From assembly GCA_040954595.2 (NCBI GenBank), contig CM082595.2, forward strand, positions 7,812,001 to 7,876,000: a stretch of DNA of 64,000 bases, in the 5' to 3' direction. This stretch comes from Balanoglossus misakiensis. Taxonomy: Eukaryota; Hemichordata. Below the pieces are notes generated by a model that was not told the DNA's origin, did no database searches, and saw only the letters and a program-made list of their open reading frames with translations. Made by a program: the position numbers and the translations under genes. Shown piece after piece: positions 11,174 to 23,000 of this stretch (within the stretch, counting starts at the first letter, position 1; every line of letters starts with the position of its first letter).

Positions 11174-14100
11174 TACTCTAAATCACTGACACCTCTGAAT
11201 TGATTTTAACTGTACTAGTTGTTTTAGGTGATAAGCGCTCCAGGATTTCAGATATTATATATGGTACGCGAATTGCACGAGTCAGATCAACACAAGACGA
11301 GATGGCATTTACCAGGACCGGCCGAACTAGCGTCTGAAACTGACACACGATGCTGCTATGTAATCAGAGCTCGTCATGGTATACCTCAAATAATGTGTCT
11401 CGCTCAACGATGACTGACAATATCATGCAATGTCTATTATAAACACATAATCTGTAGTACGGCGAGTTTTGTTACCAATGGGACAGCGGGCTGCACGCAT
11501 GCGTCCTCGCGATTTCAATGACATCTGTTATGAACGAACAGCTAACTGGTATTTGAACGAGGTATGCCTGTAAATCTCGATACTATCAATTATTTAAAAT
11601 TATTTGGCTCGGCAAATGACTGAGAAAACTGAAAGTCGGTATGAATGCTTAACATGCGTACTACTATGTTTATAAAATATTGATTTAAGCCAGTATTACT
11701 TTCGACCGCTTTCCTATCGTCTTCGGCTTTATCTAGAACGGCGCCAATTAACAGTAAAATCCCGCATTTCATGTCAGGTCACGTAGATTTGATGATCCAA
11801 ACAAAAGGAAATGCTGTACTCCCTCTTCTGCAAAAACAGGCAATCGTCTCTTATGTAGAGAGTAATACCGCGTGAATCCGAGTTCCTACAGGAATTCAAG
11901 CGTCTATGTGTTATCTCCAGCAGCGAGATCAGTAGCTGCACAGAACATTTTCCCCCACATCTATACGTCTACAGAATTATCGTGTTTCAACTGAAAGAGA
12001 GAATAGAAAAAGAAATCATACTGTTAGCATTGCAAGGGGCGATAACACATTAAAAGCGAATTTGTTAGTTTTGATTTCTCTATAAATAGTGGTGGTAACA
12101 TTTCTTGCAACGGACTGTCAAAAAAGTAGTGGGAGATTAGCTTTTTATCGTCTGAATGTCCACTACTTGTATTGCGAGACCGATTAATACTAAAGAATTG
12201 CAAAGAATAGATCCTAACTGGATATTCATAGCAAGTACATATGAATTTTCTTCTGCGAAATGAATGTAAAGCCAACGTTTGTGGGTGTTACACCTACAAT
12301 CTTCCTTATCAATGATGCATCTGCTTCTTTGCGTTTATTGCTAGAATTCAATGCCAACATTTAAAGCGACAGCGACAATTTTCCAATAATCTTACGCACA
12401 TACAACGTGGTCGTGATAACATTATTGAGAACTCAACAAAACATAATGTTTGTCATTTTCAATAGAGTCAGTCATTTTGAAAAGTGCATTGCCGTTTTAG
12501 ATCTATAAGATCACATTCCCGTTTCGTGGAAATTGCCATTGTTTTGCTATTTTCCTGTGACGTATAGAAGTATTTGTGTTGCCTTATAAAACGGGCATAT
12601 TGCCTCATCAGCTCGACGATCGTCGCCGCTGATATGACTATGGGTATCACACCGTCATCTAATTGAGGGGTTTGGATTCGTTTTGTAGCTTTTTGCGTGA
12701 TGTCATTGTTATCGGGCGAGCAACCGGGATGAATGGTGTTTGGGTAGCCTGTCAGAAAAGTGATATTATTAGATTTCCGGCGAGTATGTCACCTCGATTT
12801 GAAACATCATAGGGTTAGGAGTTTCGGATTGTGGGTATTCTACGTCGGAACACTACTGTCCTTTGAGGTAATACATGGATGTTGTTTATAAATTGATATA
12901 CGTTCATAATATTAAAGCGGACATAAACTCAGTACCGTCGTTTATCAAGTTTAAAGAGATCTCTTATCTGGCCGAGGCCGCTATATGCTGTTCTAATCCG
13001 AAATATGATGTTCTAGTTATATAGTCATAATCACATCGTTATGTATTACCTGTGATTATTGTTCTGTGTAGTCACCTAAAATCTTATTAACACTAGATAA
13101 TATCTGCTTAATTTTTTTTAAATTTGGTATCTGTGACGTTTATTTAATCACCTTTGTTCTAATCTCACGGCCAGCTCGAAGTTGTAACGAGCTAGCGAAA
13201 TCATTTAAACCTTGCTGGTTTGTACAACTATCACATTTTAACTCGAGCGGCTCATCTGTCATACAAAAACACCACCATCATGTACCACTGAGGTAGCCTT
13301 TTTATCAGCATAACAGTAAACCTATGCACATACATGTACACACATGCATGTACGGTCATACAATCTATGTGTTAGCTCTATAAAAAGAAGTGCCAATGAA
13401 GACAGTGGGCGTTATCAATATAATAATGAACCGTCCCAAAAATAAGTCATCGCATTTTCTTGGTGAAAACGCTCCAGTCGAGATTGTCAAGCTCGTCATC
13501 GCTCCCGTTAGACTGCATCCTTAAGGCATAACAATGTAACAATGTCGCACCTCAACATGACGTTAGCCATCATTTCTCTTAGATTCAACTCCATGCAGAA
13601 ACGCTGTTAGTAACAAGAGTGTGTGCTGATAGACACGAGCCACACACAATTTCATTATTCCCTTAGAAACAGGCTGACAACTTAACTGATACTGAACCTA
13701 ACGATATTGTTATCAAATCAGACGGTGTAGTGTTCCAAAGTCTGCCAATTTAGAATGAAATTAATGTCATTGTTATCACTCTTGCCTGGCAATTCCTTGG
13801 CGCTACATCGAGTTTCACACACACGCATTGTCCATGTTACGACAAATACCGATTTGTTGGAGAGAGTAAATAGGCATCCAGGAAATTAGAATAAATATGT
13901 GGAAGCTTGGCGGAGGCAGATAATGACAATGTTAATGACTACAATTACAAAAAAAAGATATATCATGATTGGATTCACCCCTAATTTACAAGCTATTGCC
14001 ATGATCTTATTATTTTTTTCAGGTATACTTAAATAAGTCGTTAACCCTGTAGGAATATTAACACAATCCCCGCTGGCGGAGCGTGTTAGTGCACTTAAGT

Positions 14101-15591
14101 TTCGCGAAGTTTGTAACGAAGTTCACCGGATGTGTCGACACAGGGCAGTAGGGAGGAAAATCCGACGAGCAGCGACGATAATGGGGTAAATGGGCATGGG
14201 GATTATACTCATTATATTTTGTTGAGACGAGTGTACCTGGGAGGCACTGGATAGACTGAATTGTGGTACTCATTCAGGGTGCTATTTGAACCCCAATTGA
14301 ATTGCAATCTCCTGATTATGGTCAAATTATTGCAGTTATTCAATAAGGTCTGAGCCCAATTAGAACTTTCCAATTGCAACACATATTCTTCGGTAGGATG
14401 GGTATAGTCGGAATAATCAGTTGAAGGTAACTAAACCTCTCTTACTTATTATTAACGTTAATTGAACCACGACGTTAACTATGTGATCAAGTGGTACTCG
14501 GCTCAATTTAATTGACCGATAACAAAGTTATATCCAAAATCCAAGTCCAATTTGCGGCTTTGCTAATCACGCTTATTTTTATCTGCTTAATATCGCGACC
14601 TTGTATGTCAGATTACTTTGGAAATGTGTCTATTCACAATAATCATTTCCTGTTATCTAGACATGGCAAACTAGGCCATTGTTATGTTAATCACTGTCTA
14701 CCAACAGCGGTTTTGCTAAGTTTTTTCTCTCGTGTAAGTCAGTTATTAGGTTTACGATGGCATCCTAAAATGGCCAATGCGAGGTTTCTGACACGCAATT
14801 TTCATTCTCTAACAGAAATAGGCATTCGTTAGTTCTGAATGAGCACGACCATACCGCTGGGTCTCAACACTACCGTGTCAGCAGACACAAAGAAATGACC
14901 TTCCATGCTGTTGCTCTGCGGGGAGGATGACTGCACCGTGTAATCTCATCCTATGATGTAGGCACGTTTTGGTGAAATCGGTGAGCTTGATTGACAAATG
15001 TGTTTTCAATCCAGATCACTAACCTTACTGTGGTAATTAAATTTGCATGGACAAAAATGGTGTTTTGGAATTCCTGCTGAATACTAAGATCGAACAAGAT
15101 GGTCTCATTGTAAGTTTCGACCTTTGCACGTATTTCAGTATGTGAAACGGTCTAAACTAACGCACTTATTTTCAAAACCATGCATTTTTGACAGCGACAA
15201 ATATGGTGCCCCCTTTGGAGGAGGTTTGTGAAGTTGCTTATTTCATTCACAATTCTTGAATAAAAATAAGCTTTTCATACATACTGTTCCATTGTGAGTG
15301 GTCATCAACGGTGACATAACAGTAAAAAGGATAGTGAATGCCTGTTATCTGCCTTTTAAAATTGCGTTTAAAGGGGAATGTGCGGCAAATTCTTAGCTGT
15401 TAGTCCATTGGCCAGTTACCAAAACCATCCGCTAGGGATTTTTGAAATGTTATTTTCCAAAAACCCATCATCCATCTGACGGAATCGGTTATATACATTC
15501 ATTACAGTGGTAGGCGTGACCGTGAGAATCCGTTGTCATGGTGACAACATCAATATCATTGGAGTGCTCAGATAATTAAAAAGTGAAATAT
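11174..15591. other. Upstream flank of the receptor exon; no gene seen
   Basis: Holds the 5' side of the receptor gene on the minus strand. A TTCAG just 5' of the start (about 11191-11195) could be an acceptor of a 5' UTR exon, but its pyrimidine tract is weak. The open frame at 14512-14832 has a hydrophobic start but no family match. Confidence 0.35.
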
Positions 15592-15948
15592 TTAAAGGGA
15601 CAAAGTCTCCCTCTCTCGCTGCCCCTTTTCCATTAATTATGTTTGATACAAGACACCGTTTATGGTTTTCTGCAAGTGGATATATAGTGAATGAACGTTC
15701 AACCACACACACCTTCCATTCCACTTGTAGACACGAGAGTGAAAATCTCGCCAAAATGAATAATCGGTCTCTACAATTTATTCATTTTGGGCGAGGTTTT
15801 ACTCTCATATCATACAAGCGGGATGGAAGTTGTGTGTGGTTGAACGTTTATTCACTATATATCCATATGTACATTAACACAAACGGTGTCTCGTATCAAA
15901 CATAATTAATGGAAAAGGGGGAGCGAAATGGAGACTTTGTCCCTTTAA
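15592..15948. mobile_element. TTAA-flanked palindromic MITE, copy 2 (complete)
   Basis: A 349-base element flanked on both sides by TTAA. Its ends are AGGGACAAAGTCTC and the reverse complement GAGACTTTGTCCCT, and pairing continues nearly the whole length, so the transcript would fold as one long hairpin. The TTAA flanks are the target duplication typical of piggyBac-type transposases. No coding capacity: open frames here are shadows of the palindrome. Confidence 0.92.
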
Positions 15949-17309
15949 AGTTCGGGGGTTAGGGATGCAAATCAAACATTCATTCTTATACGCATTGGGG
16001 TATGGGCTGTACAATAATTACATGTTCGACTTAGTCAAAAGTCAAGGTCATCTTCGAAGCTTGTGGCTTTATAAAATAATTAATCACTCAATTGGCATGG
16101 GTTATCAATTGGTATTTTAATCTTTAGGGTTAAAGGTAACAAACTCAAATGTCAACGTAACTGTTTTCATTTCCTGAATACTAGTATTGATTTGGCACGG
16201 GACAATTTAATTTAATCATGTCATATTGGGTTTTTAGGAATTGAATTTTTCTTATTTGGGAGTGCTTAAATGAGATTCTGACTCCAAAATGATTTGCTAC
16301 CATATCATGTCCCGTTACATTCCAAAAGTAAGAAAACTGTATGCTGTCTGTGCATTTCGCGAGATCCTTATTATTGATATCTTTTAGAGTGCGGGATAGT
16401 TATTTGTTGCATGAACGTCATGATAAATATCACCTCGAAATTGCGATATTTTAGTGAAAATTATATTATATTTACTATAATTAAAATGTCATTTAATTTT
16501 CTTTATTTTTGACAATGTATTAAGCTCTGGTGTTGAACATTTGCACCACTAGATATACAAGGTTTCTTTGTGAAATAATGTTTTCTTAATTTTGCTGACT
16601 TTCTGAAATAAAATACATGTGTTACCATAACGACTGATACCAAATCCTTTCAGATTTGAAACATGCTAGAATATATAGTATATGGTAAAATCCCCACATT
16701 TTCGCCGTTAACCTATTTACATTGTTAACGTATACGGTACGTGCCAAGTTACTAATTGGTCACCTCGCCTTTGAGACTAAAGATCAAGTTACCTTTACTG
16801 TTAGGTATAGTTCTGTGTATGTGGACATTTCAGTCACGTGCACGATGAGCTGAAAGTGACCCAGTGTCTGTATCAGTGTATATGGGGTGAAGATGTAAAA
16901 ATGTTAATTATATTTTATATCCTAGTGCTCCTTCATCTCTTGAACATGATCATGGTCACGTAGTGTCGCAGAGTGATTGTACCCCTCACCTTTACATCGA
17001 TTTTATGTGTCTGCTAAACCCAATCGTCGCGCCTCAACATCGATTTTCAAGGAGCGAAAGACCTCTTGTTAGGCACTGTCTGACTACAAGAGCAGTGATA
17101 TAGTGTAGAATATATGCACGTCATATCTTCAGGCAAATCTTTGATAGGAACAGCATTTTGCATACATACATGGAGAGACTTGGTCATCGACAACGACTTT
17201 TCATTTTCTCAGACTGTTAGAATGTCCTGCCTATCACACTATCAGACCAATTTATTTACCCAAAGATATCTTTACTCATCCCGATATATGCAAGTTTCAG
17301 AGTTTTATT

Positions 17310-18607
17310 AGTCCTGTTTCAAAATGACCTACATTACACGTCCTATACACATGTATTGCATGTTCTGATTGGTTTATCCGCTTCTCTAAGGTCCACTTGA
17401 GGCACGCTGATTGGAGGGACCTTGTAGGTTAGGTCTTATTACTATGCATTATTCACTTAACAGCTCCCTGATTGGTTAACGTGTCAGTCTGGTCCCCCAT
17501 GTGTTCACTGCCTCATTATACAGGACCTTGTAGGTTAGGTCCTATTACTATGTATTATTCACTTTACAGCTCCCTGATTGGTTATTGTGTAGGTCTGGTC
17601 CTCCAGTGTTTACTGCCTCATTATGCAGGACCTTGTAGGTTAGGTCTTATTAATATGTATTTATTCACCATACAGCTCCCTGATTGGTTAACGTGTCAGT
17701 CTGGTCCCCTGTGTGTTCACTGCCTCATTATACAGGACCTTGTAGGTTAGGTCCTATTACTATGTATTATTCACTTTACAGCTCCCTGATTGGTTATTGT
17801 GTAGGTCTGGTCCTCCAGTGTTTACTGCCTCATTATGCAGGACCTTGTAGGTTAGGTCTTATTAATATGTATTTATTCACCATACAGCTCCCTGATTGGT
17901 TAACGTGTCAGTCTGGTCCCTCATTGTGAAATGTCCCATGTGCTTCCTGGCTAGCGTTGTGGTAACACATTAATCGGTTTGTCCGCAGATCGTTCATTAC
18001 ACGCTGAAAGACATTACGTAACAAAACACTAGCCCATTTCAACAAACCGCCCCTGGAAATAAAATACTAAATTTCTCCTGGCAATTTTTATTTCGAGTAT
18101 CTAGTTCACAGTATCACATAAAATGCCATGAATAGTGAAGGAAAAGGTGAAATCCAAACATTATATGAGTGCCTTTCTTTATACATTGGGATCGAGCTTC
18201 GACCACGCGTAGGCAGCATGCCAGACAGAATACGACAACTGTATTCAGAAAGTACAAAAGACTTTGCATAACGAGGCAGTGAAATCTGGAGACCTACACA
18301 TTAACCAATCTGGGAGCTGAAAATTGAATAAATACATATTAATAAGACCTAACCTACAAGGTCCTGCATAATGAGGCAGTGAACACTGGAGGACCAGACC
18401 TACACATTAACCAATCAGGGAGCTGTAAAGCGAATAATACATAGTAATAAGACCTAACCTACAAGGTCTAGTGAATAATACATAATAATAAGACCTAACA
18501 CATAAGGTCCCTCCAATCAGCGTGCCGCAAGTGGACCTAAGATTACCAGATGGACCAATCACAGATGTCGGTACATATGTCATGGACCTGACTTATGAAA
18601 CAGGACT
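17310..18607. mobile_element. Foldback transposon with arms made of a 106-bp tandem repeat
   Basis: The left end AGTCCTGTTTCA and right end TGAAACAGGACT are perfect inverted repeats, and both are flanked by ATT (17307-17309 and 18608-18610), a possible 3-bp target duplication. Further inside, GGTCCACTTG, GGCACGCTGATTGGAGGGAC and GTTAGGTCTTATTA recur inverted near the right end. The left arm (to about 17930) contains 4.4 copies of a 106-bp repeat and the right arm (from about 18240) about two and a half inverted copies. The 300-base centre is unique and non-coding. The architecture matches foldback elements; no transposase is encoded. Confidence 0.82.
17461..17930. repeat. 106-bp tandem repeat with 212-bp higher-order unit
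   Basis: The block CAGCTCCCTGATTGGTTA starts at 17461, 17567, 17673, 17779 and 17885, exactly 106 bases apart. Two alternating variants exist: A (followed by ACGTGTCAGTCTGG) and B (followed by TTGTGTAGGTCTGG), in the order A-B-A-B-A, so 17461-17672 and 17673-17884 are nearly identical 212-bp units. Inverted relatives occupy 18290-18490. Every unit carries an inverted CCAAT core (ATTGG). Confidence 0.93.
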
Positions 18608-19182
18608 ATTACGTCCCTCTGATGTATGTGTTCTACGGAACCTGTGTATTTTTCGTTTTAAAAAATTATTAGTAATTTAAATGATGACAATCCTGTTCGC
18701 TAATTACTGACTAATTATTGGATACTGAACTGTTAATTTATTTGTAATTTTTGACGTGTAACTCCACTGCAAATGGGCCGGAGGCCTTTAAATGCAAATA
18801 AACAATTGCAATTGCTGTGGCATGATGAGATTTCATAAAATTACAATAGGTTATGCACTGTTAGAATTATGCTTTATAAATATATTTTCATGACAACGAA
18901 ATAAAATGTATTTACACCATGGACCTTCTATTGATACATAGCTCTTCGGAGTAAAATATTTATTATATTATACCAGTGTAACACGGCAGCAAATGCATCG
19001 TTGTGATTGGCTTGCAGCCTGTTTAAATTATGCAAGCCATGGCTCAATAGAGCATAATGCACTGCTACATTTGTCAAGGATTATGAATAACCATGTTGAA
19101 AGCGTAAACAAACAACAGGTCAGACCCGAGATATTGTCGATGAAATTGTCTGAAATTACCTTTGTGGAGATAACTCCACTTC

Positions 19183-19537
19183 TTAAAGGGACAAAGCCTC
19201 TCTATCACTGCGCTTTAACCATTAATTATGTTTGATACAAGACACTGTTTATGTTAATGTACTTGTGTATATGTAGTGAATTAACATTCAACCACACAAA
19301 ACTTCCATCCCGTTTGTAGGGTATGAGAGAAAAATCTCGCCCAAATCGAGACAAAAGTAAACACCGATTATTCATTTTGGCGAGATTTTCACTCTCATGT
19401 CTACAAGTGGGATGGAAGTTGTGTGTGGTTGAACGTTGATTCACTATATATCCACATGTAGAATAACATAAACGGTGTCTTATATCAAACATAATAAATG
19501 GAAAAGGGGCAGCGAGAGAGAGACTTTGTCCCTTTAA
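19183..19537. mobile_element. TTAA-flanked palindromic MITE, copy 3 (complete)
   Basis: Same family as 15592-15948: TTAA on both sides, AGGGACAAAG end on the left and CTTTGTCCCT on the right, with near-complete internal inverted symmetry. The left half is slightly more diverged than the right (for example, the sequence near 19200 differs from the GCTGCCCCTTTTCC consensus). Confidence 0.9.
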
Positions 19538-19716
19538 TACTTCTGAAAAATTCGGAACATTTGGACACGTTCAATATTCCTCAAGTTGTTATGCTTATTG
19601 CAAAAGAGTATTATACTAATCTTTCAAACAATCTGGTTCGAAAGGTTATGTCAATTTCCTAGAAGAACAAGCGACCTAGCGGCGGATACAGCTCCGCTGT
19701 AATAATTTGCATTTAG

Positions 19717-20080
19717 AATTCTGGCTGCCTTATATAGGTTTTCACTTTGCGCTAGGGGTCAAATCACATTGCATTCTGGGCGAAAAGTCGAAAACCCACT
19801 GTAGTAAGAGATAGAAGAAATGATATGTTTACTGTATTTCATGAATTCCTTTGGTCAAACATGTATGTCTCTGTATACCATATTAAACTCATTAAACTTG
19901 TTTCACATTTTGTTATTTTTTCTGTTAAAAAGTTTCAGAATGACCCATTATCTCTTTAGCTTATGAACTCCCATTTCTTTAACATGGCAAAAATCGGCCA
20001 TCTTGAAATTGTGTCGACAATATGAGATTTTCATCACTCACTTAGGTAGCTTAAAACCTATTTGAGGTAGGGAAAATTAA
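19717..20080. repeat. Dispersed repeat, copy 1
   Basis: Starts AATTCTGGCTGCCTTA and ends GGTAGGGAAAATTAA; about 90 percent alike by eye over its length to 50949-51323. No inverted ends and no coding frame. Contains CGGCCATCTTGAAATTG. Confidence 0.85.
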
Positions 20081-23000
20081 ATGGTGCACTTCTCTTGAGA
20101 CTGGGACAAAATTGAAAACCGAGTTAAATATGCAAATTTGCGAGGCCGTAAACATAAAGTAATGCAAACTTCGTCACGATTTTGACATATAAGACTTATA
20201 TGACATAAAGGACCTTCACACCAAAGTTCAAAAGAAGTAGACATCCGCATTTTTAAAGACAGCTTTTTTGTACCAAAGACTGTTGTAAAAATACAACATT
20301 ACAGATTCGGTCATGATTTCAACAAAGGTCACTTAGAATTGTTTGTTTTAATCAAATAGTCAGAACCTGAAAATCACAACGCAGTGTCGTTCATTGGTTT
20401 CAGTATGACTGATTTCAATTAATCTGCCGTCTCAGTTGGTATTGAGCATACTGCCTGAGAATTTTGTATCTGCGTATTTGTTCTTAAAGCAGGGTTACAG
20501 TTACAATTGTTGTCGCTCGCCAGTTTGCATTATCCACTTGTCGGCGTGAAATAGTAGCAGAGAGAAATTTAATTTCACACTATTTGCGTTTAGAAAATAA
20601 GACAATGTCTCCAGAGAAGGATTAGTGTGGCTTGGGCTTACCACGCAGGCGCACACTAGTCAGCTATGGTAATGGAGACGTGTGTGTCGCACGGTGTACA
20701 GTAGCCGGCTTTGATGCTGTCACCATTAAATGGAACAATTCAGAGCCTTTTGCAATAACGTCGTGCGTTGGTTTTGAGTGGATCCTGGTGATTGATATTC
20801 TGATTTGAGGGCACACCGCTACAATGGAACATATGTTTATTGGAGTCAGATGACTCATCGATTCATGACAATCGTCATGCTGAAACTAATATCAACCTTG
20901 ACGCAGTGATGATAAATGGACGCGACTGATCCCTTTTCAATCTTCACACTGCGCAGCTAACACGAACCGCTGTGCACACTACATGTATACACCACTTAGC
21001 GGTTTCACAAAAACTAACATAATTCCCCTATAGGCCTTAAATGACAACTGACGATAATTACAATAGTTGTGATCTACTCAAGGTATGTCGGGTTATTGTC
21101 ACGGCATCACTTCGGGTCGTTCAAGATCTTCGAGTATATAAAGAGATTGACACTTATGGGTAGAGGGCATGCATGACATATTGCTCGTACAGCTAACCAA
21201 TTACAGTTGCCAGAAACTAAAGTAACATGAGTAGCGTTGTCATAGAGATTGTTTAAGCGACTTCACACTCTCTGAGCAAGTTTACTAACTTGACAGCAGC
21301 CAACGAACAAACGGACTTACCAACCAACCAACTAACCAAACAACCAACCTACTGCCCCGCCCTTCACACTAAACACCCGCCCGACCGACCCATCCATCCA
21401 TCCATCCATCCACCCATCCATCGTCTGTCTAAGTTAAAAATATTGCTATTGGCCCACACAGGTTCTTGCGTCGACATTTGTTGAGGCAGTATTTCAGTCC
21501 TGTCGGGGAAGCTGAAAGCGGTTGACTTTAAAACAAAAAAATATCAAAAGTTCAAATAACCCTAAGATGTAACGGCAAGGCATTCCACAACTTAGTCGTT
21601 TAACGGAAAAAACGCTCTGAAGCCATAACAAGCAGTGCGACCAACTGGTTGATGTAAATTGACTACAACATTTGAATGCGAGCGTAGATTGTGCCAGATC
21701 GGCCAAACATCTGACATTTGTCGGGGCGGAACTGCAGTCCTGCCGAGGAAGCCGAGAGCGACTGTTCCAGTGTTTAAACATGCATTGCATATAACATATG
21801 GGAAAACTTTACGTCCGAGCACCCCCCCCCCCCCATTTGAAAACAAGTTATGGATGTCTGTTCCGAGCAGGAAATTGATGTTGGGAGTGATGTGTACTTT
21901 CAAAGTGCGGTAAAATCCAATTATGGTAAAAACTACGAAGTGTTATCGACATTATTTTCAGGGTTACATGTGTCATTCTTTTATGTTTTAATAAGGATAT
22001 AGACGTTTGTCCTGAGCCGAATGTTGATGTCAAGAGTGTTGGATTCTCGAAATATACACGGGATGGCCCCATCTAGCCACGCCATAGTTTTCAGAGCAGT
22101 TGTTTTTTGTTTGTTTTTTTTTTGTTTTTTGGGGGGGTGGCAAAGCTGGACATAGATTAACTTGAAAATTATCAACGTAAATTAATTAATTAAAAGGTCA
22201 TGCACATGTGAGTGTCGAAATTTTAAACCACCCTGTAACCGCCTCAATGTTTTCAAGTTTTCTCCAATCAATACGTGTATAGGCAGTTTCAATGAGTTAG
22301 TTCGTCCGATCAAAACGTTGATGATTTTAGCGATTCATTTAAATTTATGAGAGATATTAGATCCGTCATATTTCATAACTGTCCTCGGCGTTTTTATATC
22401 ACGAATATGCTTGCTAAAAGTCCAGTGACACATATTTTTCTGGTTAGAGAATGACCAAGGGGGCCGTTAGACAGAGAAAATTGATACAACTCATTTCATA
22501 GAAATGATGGTGCACTGATACGGTAGATCAAAACTCAGTGTCAGTAATCGAGGTCAGTGCAGATAGATCATGGTAACTACCAGCACCTGTAGAGCAAAAC
22601 GTCATTCGCTACAGCACAACTACGAGTGAATAATTGTTGTAATTATTACAGTCTGGAAACGCGTGCGGCTTTGACCTGTCAGCTAGGGCAATAGTATTGC
22701 TGTCAAGTCATTTGCATTTTTCAATTTTCATGGTATATACGAAGTAAGAGAGTTATCGGCGACACATTATCAATGATGCACTTTGATGGTTTGATTACCA
22801 CGCACATGATAATTTGAAATACACAAAGTCTTGTATCAAAATCACAAGACTGCACTGATTGGAAGTCTAATTGGCGCCACGACATGCCATCGTCAAGTCT
22901 TTAAAGGGTCGTAAACGTTATTGCCCTTGTCTTCATCATATGTTGGGACATACAAGTACTCGTGCCCAGGAATTGTTGAATGGTATATTAGCGTGTACAT

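Noticed and set aside
15536-15905. Open frames on both strands (also at 19226-19492 and 55346-55633)
   Set aside because: All lie in copies of the TTAA MITE and mirror each other because the element is a palindrome.
17472-17929. Two similar proteins with repeated segments
   Set aside because: They are translations of the 106-bp tandem repeat within the foldback element.
17461-17930. Regular repeats as a CRISPR array
   Set aside because: The entire 106-bp unit repeats without unique spacers, and the genome is eukaryotic.
21494-21913. Overlapping frames of about 100 codons on both strands
   Set aside because: Conflicting frames over a diverged duplication; resembles repeat sequence, and no RT or other motif could be aligned.
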